NCBI GenBank assembly: GCA_034440575.1
Contig: JAOTOL010001633.1
Span: 3,247,911 to 3,311,910, forward strand
Origin: Imbricaverruca yamaguchii
Taxonomy: Eukaryota; Arthropoda; Thecostraca; Neoverrucidae
Direction of reading: 5' to 3'
DNA: 64,000 bases
Shown: one piece after another, positions 42,756-54,900 of the stretch
How positions within the stretch are numbered: position 1 is the first letter of the stretch
Layout: the number at the start of each line of letters is the position of its first letter
The notes under the pieces: generated by a model
Databases searched by the model: none
What the model was told of the DNA's origin: nothing
Seen by the model: the letters and a program-made list of their open reading frames with translations, nothing else
Program-made: the position numbers and the translations under genes

Positions 42756-45700
42756 GGCCGGCCGGCCGAGTGCCACCGCCGGCCGGCGGACCGGACGCTT
42801 ATCAGTGCATGTCCGGCTGCTACTGACCAAGTCCCTACCACCGTCAGCGGAAGCTGTCTCACTTGCCTGCACACGTATGGCGTCACGTACACAGGCACCA
42901 TTCGCCACACCCAACCTGGCTGTGGCTCCCAGACAGCTCGGTACATTGGCATGCGCATCGACGGTGGAGGGGGCGGTATCCGCCAAGCTCGTACGTTTTT
43001 CGACGATACCTCACAAACGGGCGGATATATTGTAATTCAATCTTACTATTTTGTTCAAATTCATTGGCAAATCCTATGCACGAAATCGAACTCCGTTCGT
43101 AGATATAGGGTAGACATAGGAAAATACGGTAAATATACACAGAACTGTGGGAAACAGTCTATTGACGTGCCGAAGTGCCGGCCGTCTGACCACCGAGCAT
43201 TCAAGGCCACACAGGTTTCGTCGGCGCGGTCGCGCAGAGGCGAGTCGCGGCGGCCGATCTCAACGTCATTTGACCATGAAGTCATTGGCCTAGGGTCGAT
43301 AAAATATACTGAAGGGAGTTCACTACAGCTGTGGTCAACTTCCCAAATGCTGTGCTTCCATCTTCTTAGGGGGCCAAACCCGCCTCTATGCTCCGGTGCG
43401 CGTTATGTGACAGGCCTTCCCGGGAGAAAGTTAAACTCAAGTGCATAAACTAATCTGCATCACTACTAATCTACATCGACGTTTTCAAACAAGTGATGTG
43501 GGCTTTTTTTACAACCACGTAAATCAAGACAGATCATCGTTCCGAGTTGCCTCTTACACTGGTGACATGTGAACGTGACGCTGGGGTTCACGGGTCACGG
43601 CTCCAGGTGGTACACAAAGAAACACCAAATGTATGCAATTAAAAGTGAGTCATATGCTGAAGTGACAAACATTATGCTGCATTAGAGTCGTCGTTCGCTA
43701 CATCTGACAACACTGACAGATTCAGCTGCACATCTCAGATGAGCAAAAAGGATGAATACTTGGAGTGTCTATTGTACTGACAAAAGTCAAAACTTTTAAA
43801 TGAGGAGCAGATCCTGCTGAGAATCCTGAACATCGGATTTTGACAAAATACAGCTCTAGGAATCGCTGCATGAACATAATGTTGCTCCTTCGCGAACATA
43901 AATTGATAGTCATATTTTCTTCCAGTTTTCAGGATTTAAAAATGTACTTGCATGTCTTGTATACAGTCTGCTGCATGCCTGAATTTGCTGATGTGTGGCA
44001 CACGCTTCCAGACATAACTTAGAAATGCAGGTCTTTGCATACACGAAATTGAATGCGATTTTATCACTTTCAGAAAATACCAATAAATGGTTTTCATGCA
44101 CTAGCCATGCACAATCTGATGCCACTTAGGGACTTCCAAACAGAAGTAGTGGTATTGAAAGTTGCAAACTACATATCAGGAGTTTTCCAACTTAGGTGTG
44201 GTTGATCTCTATATGATCATGTCACATATATAACCATGCCTTCCACAAAACATACTGTGCATCACAGGTTGTACCCTGCTACATCTGCAGTGCCTCACTA
44301 TTTTAAGGCCTCATGGAAAACTGTTCATGAAAGATATATAAATGCTATGGTACAACATCCTTGGTCACATACATACATGGAAGCAATACCAAAAATCAAA
44401 CTTTGTGCCCTATTCTGAGCAAGCATTGTCCTCTTGAAAGGTGTCCAGGTCCATACTGGGCCCAGTGAACAAAAGACTGCTTGGGTGAAATGGAGCAATG
44501 TCATAGGCATAGGCAGAGGTTCAGAGGCAGATTACCATTGTAATCTTTATACTGATGATGCAGGTCTGCCAGTGTTAATCCTATGACAGGATAATACTTC
44601 CCATTCCCTTGTATTTGGTAGGTAGCAAGTGGTTGCATAAAACTATGCCAAAGATTCTAATTCTAGAAAGAATACCCCACACTGGAATGACATACCAACC
44701 TGTTGAACCATCAGAGTGGTTTGTCATGTCATATAAAATAGCAGATAAAATGTAACCATTTGCAGCCTATTATAGGTAATCTTATGGACTTCAGAGCAGT
44801 CTCTCAGATAAATATTTTGCAGCATGTGAGTGGAAAATTTGTTATCAAAAGGTAGTTCAAGAACAGGAGAATTTCAGCACAATATAGTGAGTTCTGGATA
44901 AGTGTGGTTCTCTCACCATTTCTGTGTGGACTTCCAGCAGTTTCTGGTATTTCTAACTGGCTGTCCATCACTGAACATGAAGGAGCCTGACACAGTGGAG
45001 AAAACGTCACAGCTGATCTGAAATCACAGTTGTATTGATAAGATTGCTTCTGTGTTATTATTGTGGTCTAGGGTCACATCAATTGCAATAATCTATATGA
45101 TTTACAAGAAACTGTCATGATGGTGGTACATGTCATATGCCATACATGCATAAAACATGTGTATGATTTAACAAATGCAGACAAATTGTGCAGGCAGATG
45201 GTATGATTAGTTCAGAGCATGAATCATAATGCCATGAGGCCATTCACCACAGCTTTCACAGGAAGTTGGGATATGGCACATACACCAGGCACAGTGTTCA
45301 GCAATGTCAGACATGTGCAGCTGCAAAAGGCTGGTAGTGGGCAGGAAGGGCACTTCAGTTAGGCAACATAAGAAATGAAATGCTTGAAAAATAAAAAAAT
45401 GCCACATGATGTAAGGTAACCTAGACAAACCTCCATCCAGAAGTTTTTTTAATGGAGACATTAGTACTAATTTATATCATGAAGGTCTAAAAATAAAAAA
45501 ACAACAACCCTACCCTAGCATAACATTAGCTGCTTTGAAAGAAAAACAATTGTTATTTTTTTCCTTAATAGCCAAAAACAACTTCCAACTTATAAAACCT
45601 AAACTAAACCTAACTAAACTAAACTAAACAAAACAAAACAAAACTAAACTAAACTAACCTGACCTGACCTGACCTAATCTAACCTATGCAAACTTGGCTG

Positions 45701-46729
45701 ACATTTGCTTTATATTATAGTTATTAACAATGTACCACATTTGTGCTCAGAGTTGCTTTAAAACTATGTATATACATGTCAGCTTTGGAAACAGTTCATT
45801 TATTGTCCATTATTGGAGATTATCTGCAAAATTTAGAGTACTAGGTCCCAGAAATGGGAATACTGACTCACCAGCTTTGCCAATTTTGGAACAATCTTCA
45901 CTGCCCTCATTTTTAGCAGTCAAGAAAAATTGTGTTTTTCAGCGATTGTGTTTGTCAATTTGGTCATGGTACTAAGGAAAACACAGTTGAAGCATAATCC
46001 TTACATGTAAAAAATGCAACAAAGACATATCAGGAAATTCAGGTATTACTGCAGATTAAGGTAACCAGAAATTAAGTTGTGCAACCATTTTTACCTCCAT
46101 AAAGCATACAAAGGGGTTAGGTTTGGCTACGTCAGGTCAGGTCAGAGTTTTGCTGTGTTACACAAATTTTAATTTGAAAACAAATTGAGCAAAACAAATA
46201 ATTTGTTTTCTTCAAAACAGTTCAGGCAACCTTAGGTTAGTTTATGTCAGGTTTTCTATTATAAAATTTTGGGGAAAAAATAGCTTGGAAATTGTACATT
46301 TTTAACAAAATAAGTTGCCCTCTTGCATGGAAGGATTAAGGTATGTAAATGTTTGCAGCATTACTTCATAAGATAGCATTAAAATTGTATCACATTTTCC
46401 TCTGTTTTATGCAGGTGATGTCATAAATTGTATAAACCTTCTTAGAATTAAAGTTCAGTTACAGAGAAAATGAATGGTTGCACCATCTTAACCACATCAA
46501 AAAACAGTATATTCAACAAGAAAGAAATCCAAGGAATCAAATTTTATCTTGATCTCCAAATTTACCAGATCATTCCATTATCAGTGGTCATAAAGACACA
46601 AAGACATAACAGATTAGCACAACTATGAGGCACAAGGGCCCTTCTTGGATGCACTCTGTACACTCAACCAGATCCCCACCATATCTGTCAATCAGCCCTC
46701 CCTGTAATACTGAAAAGCCAGCCCTCTGT
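42756..46729. other. large unassigned part of the duplicated block, B copy
   Basis: Counterpart of 29,461-33,440, with no supported gene. The (AAACT)n stretch is slightly shorter here (45,598-45,685). Confidence 0.5.
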
Positions 46730-47506
46730 TCTTATAATTATTGTCCATGCTGTTTTTTAAAGATGTTCAATGTGCTGCTACTGACAATGGTTTCTGGCAG
46801 CTGGTTCCAGTGTTCTACTACCCTGTTGGTAAAGAAAGTCTGTCTTAACCTTGTTCTGCTGTGGTTAACTTCAATTTTGAATTTATGACCTCTAATTGCA
46901 TCATTTCTGTTAAATTCAAACATTTCCCCAAGATATCACCTCTCCAGACCATGGACAAATTTAAAGACCTCAATGAGATCTCCTCTCAGCCTTCTACATC
47001 TATGTGAAAAAAAAAACATATTCAATTTCTTCAATCTTTCCTCATATGCCAGGTTGCTTATACCAATAACCATTTCTGTAGCCTTCTTTTGTACTCTCTC
47101 TAAAAGCCAACAATCTTTTTCATAGCTAGGAGACCAAGCTTGGATGCAGTATTCCAAATGTGGCCTGACATTTGCACAGAAAAGCTTCCTGATGACTTCC
47201 TCACTTCTGTATGATACATTCCTATTGATTGCCCTGAGCATTCTCAGTGCCTCCTTCCTGGCTTCCTCAGTCTGTTCTGATGCCCCCAATTTTGTGTTTA
47301 GAATAACACCTAAATCATTCTCCTGTTGAGTCACTGATAGATCTTTACCACCCATCAAGTATGGAGCCTTCATATGCTGCTTACCTACATGAATGATTTT
47401 ACACTTATCAAAACTAAATTTAATTTGCCATTCTTCGGTCCAATTCACAAGTTTGTCTAAGTCTTTTTGTAACAAGATATGCTCATTGTGACCTGTTATT
47501 GCCCTA
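46730..47506 (-). pseudogene. 5'-truncated CR1/L2-like LINE fragment, B copy
   Basis: Counterpart of 33,440-34,215. The A-run near 47,008 is one base longer, so the frame continues through RRLRGDLIEVFKFVHGLER before stopping at 46,936. A second frame gives FFTNRVVEHWNQLP. Confidence 0.85.
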
Positions 47507-48121
47507 GACCTTCAAATCATCTGCAAATTTCAAAACCTTACTGCTTATGCCACAAAATGGTCACAACATACCATAAATGATTTATGAATACCATGTAGAT
47601 TGGGTTGGCATTTTGGAAACTAGCATTCCCAATGATGGAAGTACTTTCCAAAAATGTAAGGCTTCCAAACATGGAAAGTTCTCAACGATGGAGAATAAAT
47701 AAATAGATAACTACCTATTGTCTCACAAGCTGAAGCGTTGAGAATGGATGAACAGACATCCTTCAAAATAGACTTCTTGCACTGCACCTTGCACACTTGC
47801 TTCAAATAGTTGGTGCAGCTAGTGCATCTGTTCTTCCAAGGGTTGGTGCAACTTTTCCATGTGACCATACATAGGCTGTGCAGCCCATTGAGCTGTCTGC
47901 CATGTTGCACATGCAACTGGTCTAGGTCCTACCTACCCACCTGGTGCCTACATGCAAATGGCTGATGCTTCGACATGCCAGAAAGCAAAAGATTGCCAAA
48001 TTTCAATGCAAACAGTTCCTAGGTACCTACCTCTTAAATGTATAAATATTTGTGGTTGCATACCATACGTATTGAACGCATAACCCCCACAGGCTACGGC
48101 ATTATTGCTGTTCAACGTAAC

Positions 48122-48950
48122 AACCCAAGTCAGGTTTTGGGGCGTATCAGAAATTGTAAGGATTGTAATAGTTTAAGAATTTAAGATTCCACAATAAAGT
48201 TTAATTCCTCGAACGGTTCAAAACCACTAATCGGAGGAAACTTCTTTCAGTTAGCAATATCCAAAACTTCTAACGTGTCAAAGCGGCGAACAGTTCAAAA
48301 CCTTAAAACGGTGAAATCTCCGAACGTCCAAATCAACTAACTGTTCATTAAACCTAACGGTTCAAAATTACTACTGTATCAAAATACGTATGATTTAAAT
48401 CATCGAAGTACGAAAAGTATCTAACGGTCAAAACCTTTAGATCGTTCAAAGGCGATAAGGTCCAGAAACCACAACGTTCAGAATATCTAAACGTCTAAAA
48501 CCTCTAAACCTTGAGAAGTATTGAGTATGAATGTGCACTCTGTACATTTGTGCACTGAGTATACTTGAGCAGGGTGGGAATTAAGGCACTTTTTAAGAGA
48601 TTTCATCTCTTAAAACATTTTTGCACTCCGAATTCATACTGGATAGAATGGGCTTCACATGTACTCCGACACAAACATGCAGAAGGAACAAATATACCAC
48701 TAAAAACAAAGACAAGACTGAAGGAAACATCCACCAAACAGCATGTTATTCTACTTACGATTACCAAATAAACTAGCCACTTTTCGTACCATCAAACACC
48801 GCATACAGCTTCCCGGCACACACTAACACACCCAAACACAACCACCAGAAATGTCCACAACAACGCGCCAGACCGTGCGCATGCGCACTGAAGAAAGTGC
48901 CCTCCGGTCGCTCCGAATTCGGCCGAGGCGTCTCCCGGCCGTGTGCCGGA
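48122..48950. other. right flank of the duplication; degenerate AACGGTTCAAAACC repeats
   Basis: From about 48,190 to 48,510 the sequence is a very degenerate repeat of roughly 20 bp around AACGGTTCAAAACC / TCTAACG. No exon of the minus-strand gene was recognised here, although upstream exons would be expected to the right of copy B. Confidence 0.5.
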
Positions 48951-50460
48951 GGCGTGCGGTTTGGACTTTTGTGACCTTGGGTCAGGTCAAAGGTCACGAA
49001 ATCGCAGAAACACAATTTTAGGCTAACCGACATGACCGATCTCGGTAACCGCTGGGTCGATTCCAATGAAACATTCACCAAACGAACGGCCGTGTGCCGG
49101 AGGCATGCCGTTTGGACTTTCGTGACCCTGTGTCAGGTCAAAAGTCACGAGATCGCAGAAAAACCATAGTTTTAGGCTCACCGACATGGCCGATCTCGGT
49201 AACCGCTGGGTCGATTCCAATGAAACATTCACCAAACGAACGGCCGTGTGCCGGAGGCGTGCGGTTTGGACTTTCGTGACCTTGGGTCAGGTCAAAGGTC
49301 ACGAAATCGCAGAAAAACACAATTTTAGGCTCACCGACATGGCCGATCTCGGTAACCGCTGGGTCGATTCCAATGAAACCTTCACCAAACGAACGGCCGT
49401 ATGCCGGAGGCGTGCCGTTTGGACTTTCGTGACCCTGGATCAGGTCAAAGGTCACGAAATCGCAGAAAAACCATAGTTTTAGGCTCACCGACATGGCCGA
49501 TCTCGGTAACCGCTGGGTCGATTCCAATGAAACCTCCACCAAACGAACGGCCGTGTGCCGGAGGCGTGCCGTTTGGACTTTCGTAACCCTGGGTCAGGTC
49601 AAAGGTCACGAAATCGCAGAAAAACACAATTTTAGGCTCACCGACATGGCCGATCTCGGTAACCGCTGGGTCGATTCCAATGAAACCTTCACCAAACGAA
49701 CGGCCGTATGCCGGAGGCGTGCCGTTTGGACTTTCGTGACCCTGGGTCAGGTCAAAGGTCACGAAATCTCAGAAAAACCATAGTTTTAGGCTCACCGACA
49801 TGGCCGATCTCGGTAACCGCTGGGTAGATTCCAATGAAACCTTCACCAAACGAACGGCCGTATGCCGGAGGCGTGCCGTTTGGACTTTCGTGACCCTGTG
49901 TCAGGTCAAAGGTCACGAGATCGCAGAAAAACCATAGTTTTAGGCTCACCGACATGGCCGATCTCGGTAACCGCTGGGTCGATTCCAATGAAACCTTCAC
50001 CAAGCGAACGGCCGTATGCCGAAAGCGTGCGGTTTGGATTTTCGTGACCTTGGGTCAGGTCAAAGGTCACGAGATCGCAGAAAAACCATAGTTTTAGGCT
50101 CACCGACATGGCCGATCTCGGTAACCGCTGAGTCGATTCCAATGAAACCTTCACCAAGCGAATGGCCGTATGCCGGAAGCGTGCGGTTTGGACTTTCGTG
50201 ACCTTGGGTCAGGTCAAAGGTCACGGAATCGCAGAAAAACCATAGTTTTAGGCTCACCGACATGGCCGATCTCGGTAACCGCTAGGTCGATTTCAATGAA
50301 ACCTTCACCAAACGAACGGCCGTGTGCCGCAGGCGTGCGGTTTAGACTTTCGTGACCTTGGGTCAGGTCAAGTCACGAAATCGCAGAAAAAACAGTTTTA
50401 GGCTCACAGACATGACCGATCTCGGTAACCGCTAGCTCGACCTTAATGAAACCCTCTCCA
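48950..50460. repeat. ~154-bp satellite array, left (10 units)
   Basis: Ten units of about 153-155 bp containing GACATGGCCGATCTCGGTAA, CCGCTGGGTCGATTCCAATG, CGGCCGTATGCCGGAGGCGT and then GTCAGGTCAAAGGTCACGA. Two subtypes, with ...AACACAATTTTAGG or ...ACCATAGTTTTAGG at the junction, alternate in the first six units. Most units carry AGGTCAAAGGTCA; the last has lost one half-site. Short open frames across it are by-products. Confidence 0.97.
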
Positions 50461-51105
50461 AACGAATTAAAAAAGCATGTTTCGCTTGCAGATCGCCGGA
50501 CATCTCATGTCAGCGATAGTTTAGTATTCGCCTCGCTTGTACTATTGGCGTCATAAATAGCTCGGCGGCAGTCAGGCTGGGCATCCTGGCACCTGTACAT
50601 CCTGCATGTGTATAGGGGTGGTGGGAAGCAGCATACGTAAGCAGGGCATTCAGATGCTGGGACGTTCGGCCTTGTTGCCAATCCATTTATGAGATCAATG
50701 GCGAGTATGTGTGGTTGGAAACAATATATCTATACAGGATGTAGGTGTCAATACGCCCAACCTGACTACCAAGCTATTTGTGACGCCAATAATACGACCT
50801 TTAAGTCCAACAACCCTTACTGGCCTTGTATTGGCCTGGGTGATAACTAACTAAACAGGAACAGCTTGTTATAAAAACAGTTTTACCGGCAACTGAAGCG
50901 TACGACGGCGCGTAGTTTTGCAATGAAGTATACGACGGCGCGTGGTTTTGCGAGATTCGTATCTGAAAGTTTTTAGACGCATCCGTCACGCACAACCGCT
51001 CAATTTTGGCTCACTCAGTTACACATCGCGGTAACATGATCAATTACGCGGTAACGTGACCGGTAACGTAGAAAGGTTTCGAGCCGCGCACAACACGCAT
51101 TGCTG
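50461..51105. other. unassigned
   Basis: No gene or repeat recognised between the satellite and hairpin copy 4, apart from a duplicated GAAG(C/T)(G/A)TACGACGGCGCGT (50,895 and 50,927). Confidence 0.45.
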
Positions 51106-51157
51106 ATGATTATTGGGGTTTTAGGGTGCGTCAACCCATGTGGAGTATACTGCACCC
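51106..51157 (+). mobile_element. tiny hairpin element, copy 4
   Basis: ATTATTGGGGTTTTA followed by arms GGGTGC (51,124-51,129) and GCACCC (51,152-51,157), with GTCAACCC after the first arm. Relative to other copies both arms changed together (GGGCGC/GCGCCC to GGGTGC/GCACCC), which keeps pairing. No clear target-site duplication is seen. Confidence 0.55.
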
Positions 51158-52049
51158 ATATCAGACTAGCTTAGAAACGCGTCAGATTGTCACGTTCGGG
51201 TAAAACATGTCTGGGGGAGTAAGATGTCACCTAGGCAGGTACATATATGACTTGAACTAGTATCTCCGCGAGGAAGGCCAAAACTGCTCTGTTGTATACA
51301 AATCGGGAATCGTTTCCAAGTAAGTCCACTAATCAGGGATGCGGAGCCGGAGCCGTCAAAAGCAGGGCGGCTCCGACTCCGAGACGGGTGAAATTAAACA
51401 ACCAAAATTAGCAAACGTGAAAATGAATGCAACACATCATACCTAGTATGGTATGGTATGGTATGAAAACGGACTTTTAAAAGCAAAAATGTTGAAATAC
51501 GAGTAACATGTATAAATATCAGCAAACAATGGTAGAATAACCAGAAACCATATTCTAGCCTCAGTAGTCAATGCAATAGTTCCATGTTTAGTTTAGTTAA
51601 GTTCATTGTTTCAATCATCTACGGGTTCTTGTACCTTATTTGAGATGAGGTCAAACATTACAATTTACAACGGTATTCCTTGGACCATTCGCGGGATCGG
51701 GAGTGTTGTTGATTCGAGTCTCCCCTCTTCTGATTGCTCCAATACGGCACGAAGCAAGCGTCAGTTTACGAGGTCATAACACCGAGAAGTGATTTGGGCG
51801 GGTGCTGGTGTTTATTTAAAGAGAGATACAGGGTTTATATTGGAAAGTTACTTATAATTGTCTGAAGTTAGCGCCTCTGAGTGGTCGGGGCTAGTTAAAA
51901 AAAAAATTATCCTAGCTCTTACTTAATGGATCTATCACGTTTGGGATGTACGGAGCCGGCGCCGGTACATTTTTCCCGGAGCCGGAACCGGAGCCGCCGG
52001 GAGCCGGAGCCGGAGTCGTCCAAAATTTCCCAGGCTCCGGATCCTTGCC
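51158..52049. other. unassigned, with two GGAGCCGGA patches
   Basis: 51,338-51,395 and 51,945-52,045 share GGAGCCGGAGCCG-type low-complexity sequence next to GTCAAAA/GTCCAAAATTTC, suggesting one dispersed element in two copies. The second abuts the end of the Jockey-like element. (TATGG)n at about 51,450. Confidence 0.5.
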
Positions 52050-53255
52050 ACTAATCTAAGAGTATGCGCTTCATATCCGAAGTGCCGCCTGCGTTCTTCT
52101 GCATATGCTGGGCACGTCACCAGCACGTGATGCACAGCCAGCGCGGCATTACACTTCACGCATTTCAGCCTGTCGTCCCCGCACAGTAAGTATATATGTG
52201 TTGCTAGCGTGTGTCCAATTCTGAGTCGACAAATGGCAACTTCGTCCCTCCTAGCTCGGCCGAATGACAATGGCCATAGCGTTAAGTGTGGTTTGATTCA
52301 CTTTAATTTGCCTTGCTCCATTCGGTGCCAGCTTTCCTGTCACTGCCTGTAAGGAAATGATGATATAGTTTGGTAGTGGTCACTTGCTGGAAGTGGAAGC
52401 GCACGACATTGCGCATATCCCGCACGCCCTGCAGCCTGATCTGCCAGCTCATTTCCGCGGATTCATACATGTGTTTGAATCCAACAAAGTGTGACTTGCT
52501 TTCCCATACGATGGAGCGAAGTGAGTTGTAATAAAATGTCTTGTACAATGACGTTTTGGGGATAGAAACTACGCAATGCCAAGAGACTGCTGAGAGAGTC
52601 AGTCAGGATAACATGTGAAACCTCGTCATCAACCTCGATGTATGCCAGTGATTTGCTGATGGCAATCAACTCGGCAGTGAAGACCGTGGCATGTGGTGGC
52701 AGGGAAAATGATCTTTTGACGGATCCTGTCACAAAGGTACCACCCACTCCGGTGTTTACCTTCGAGCCGGCCGTGTAGGTGGAGGCAATTTTGGTACATC
52801 GTGGATATATGTTCTAACGAGTTTAAGTGCAACTCCTCTTTTGTGACATTTCGCTTTCTCCTGTCAGCAAGGGGAACATCGATAGACGGGGAGATCAGCT
52901 CCCACGGAGGAACAGACAGTTCTTCATATTGCCGAATTCCTTGTAGTCGTATTTCCATTTGTCCCAGGAGCGTCTTCATTCGCACATAGTATGACGTTCC
53001 TCTCCTAATGTGATTTCGAAGAATCGCGTGCGCGTCATGAGAAAAAACTACCGGATAAGATGGGTGTGTCGGGAACTGTCGCATTTTGCAGGCGTATCGA
53101 AGGTCTAGCATGTCTCGTCGCATAGACAGTGGAGGCTGATGAGCATCTACTAGCACGCGAAATGCCCCCGTAATTATGTGTACCGCGGCATGATGTACTG
53201 GGTCAAGCGTACGCTTTGTAGTAGCTCACGCGCCATTGTATATAAAACAAGCGTA

Positions 53256-54589
53256 CAGGGTGCGCGGAAAGTCCTGGCGCTTTTCAACATTTTCGCAAAC
53301 AAATGCAACTGGCTCATATATATTCAACAACAGGTCGTAACAGTGACTGGGAACAACAAGCCACATCCTTTCACCAACCGCTCACTCGATGTAACCGCCC
53401 TCGGCGGCGATGACGGCCTCGACGCGAGAGCGGAAGCCCTTGCAGGTCCTGATGATGTAGGCCGCCTCCAGCGCCTCCCACGCCGCCACGATGCGAGCCT
53501 TGAGCGACTCCAGGTTGGGATGAGAAGTGGCCTAGACCTCATCCTGCAGAACGCTCCACACGCTGTAATCGAGCGGGTTGAGGTCGGGCGACTGAGGCGG
53601 CCACATCTCCTTCCGCCAGAAGTGATCTGGCCCGCCGAGCTCCTCTGTCAGCTTGGCTTGGATGGCGGTGGCGTTGTGGGCGGGCGCTCCGTCCTGTTGG
53701 AAGACAAAATTGCCCTCCGGGTAGGTCGCCTTGACCCAGGGGATGACGTGCGTGTCCAGGAGCCCCTCGTAGACCTGCCTGTTGATTTTCTCGTTGGCGT
53801 CGATGAAGATGATGGGGCATTTCTGCCCGTCGGACCCGACGACACCCAGGACCATCACCTTCTGCGGGTGCTTGTTCACGGAGTTGAACCGAATCCGGGG
53901 GTCCACTTCGTCAACAGGTTGGTCGGACAGGTAGCGGGAGTTCCTCCGGTTCAGCTGGGCGTCGACGTGGAAGAGCTTCTCATCGGAGAAGATCCGAACG
54001 AAGCCGGTGGTCACCGGGCTCTTGAAGAAGTTGAGCAGCAGCTTGCTCTTCTCCAGACGGCGGAGACGCGTGGCCTCGGTTAAACGCGGCCTGTTATGGA
54101 GCACTCTGGACTCCATGTTCAAGTCTTGGTGGATCAATTCCCGCATTGATGTCTCGGGAAAGCTGAACTTCTTCGCCAGTTTTCTGATTGACTGCCGCGG
54201 ATTTTCTTCGATTGCTTCTGACACGGCGGCCACGTTCTCGGGAGTTCTGAGCGACCGCGGCCGACCTGACCTGGGGGCATCTTCTAAGGACTCCACAGAT
54301 CGGATCTTCGCCTTTATCCGCTTGAACCGTTCGCCGAGAAACGCTGCATCGTTCCGCAACTTGCGCCTCGGTTAAGCCGAACCCGGCCGCCGCGCGCAGG
54401 CAGCCAGCGACAAGGTGCCGCTTCGTCTGTTTATCCATGACTGAACGCGATTCGAAGGCCATATTTGCACGCCCCCCGGCTGACCGGGTCGGCGAGGGTC
54501 ACGCCTGCGGCCATTGACAGACTGGCCACCAATCACAGCGCGCGCTGGCAAGCATACCAGAAAAGCGCCAGGACTTTCCGCGCACCCTG
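53256..54589 (-). mobile_element. Tc1/mariner-superfamily element nested in the Jockey-like element
   Basis: 1334 bp with perfect 30-bp terminal inverted repeats (outer end CAGGGTGCGCGGAAAG) at 53,256-53,285 and 54,560-54,589, flanked by TA at 53,254-53,255 and 54,590-54,591. The transposase gene lies on the minus strand. Removing the element and one TA restores the host frame exactly (SKLDY joined to ACFIYNG), which fixes the insertion site and order of events. The perfect inverted repeats suggest a recent arrival. Confidence 0.97.
53382..54462 (-). pseudogene. mariner-like transposase, one frameshift and one nonsense codon
   Basis: Begins MAFESRSVMDKQTKRHL (an alternative start, Met 54,438) with a helix-turn-helix region TEAQVAERCSVSRRTV. 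A one- or two-base indel near 54,320-54,335 then shifts the frame into RIKAKIRSVESLED. The AT-hook-like GRPRS linker follows, then catalytic motifs IFSDEKLFHVD, FQQDGAPAHNA and PPQSPDLNPLDYSVW. Forty residues separate the second and third catalytic Asp. TAG at 53,534-53,532 replaces a codon after LQDEV, and the frame continues as SHPNLESLKARIVAAWEALE to the expected end GGYIE-stop. All three catalytic Asp are kept. The enzyme would cut and paste at TA sites, but this copy cannot make a full protein. Confidence 0.93.
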
Positions 54590-54900
54590 TAGTCAAGCTT
54601 CGAGCGGATCAGACTACAATACAACAGGTGTAGTGTCTTTCTATCAGCACCGTATGACGTACGAGCCACATACTTCAGTATTGCAATTGCTTTAAAACAT
54701 TTGTCTCTGAGTGTTTTTATATGATCTCTGTATGTTAGATGATGGTCAAGCTGCACACCAAGGAAACGAGACACTGTTGCAGGTACATTTTGCCCATACA
54801 AACTCAACGCCATGTCAGGGCAGCTACGCCTACGTCGACAGAAATGAATCTTGAATCCACCACAACACGCATTGTGAAGTGTCTTCTTCGGGCGGGGTGA

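Larger units (their letters stand above)
34845..48121. repeat. 13.3-kb direct tandem duplication, copy B
   Basis: Second copy of 21,211-34,830. Shorter mainly through a 165-bp shorter exon 5 and the missing 170-bp inverted insertion. Other differences are 2-4-bp indels (for example ACTTCTGCC against ACTGCC, near 23,308 and 36,608) and simple-repeat lengths. Beyond 48,121 the sequence is unique. Confidence 0.97.
52050..54900 (-). pseudogene. degenerate Jockey-like non-LTR retrotransposon, split by a mariner element
   Basis: Read on the minus strand: reverse transcriptase end (FLGVQLDHHLTYRDHIKTLR ... LLYCSLIRSKLDY, 54,800-54,592), then the nested mariner, then continuation ACFIYNGA-stop-ATTKRTLDP ... 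IITGAFRVLVDAHQ, a thumb/linker region, and an RNase H domain (TAELIAISKSLAYI, VILTDSLSSLLAL). Last comes a Cys/His segment CVKCNAALAVHHVLVTC (52,176-52,126). The first RNase H catalytic Asp (YTDGS in the family) is Ala here (codon 52,771-52,769). There are also a stop codon and frameshifts. 5'-truncated: no endonuclease and no YADD region seen. Proteins of this type are common in arthropods and other invertebrates. Confidence 0.85.
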
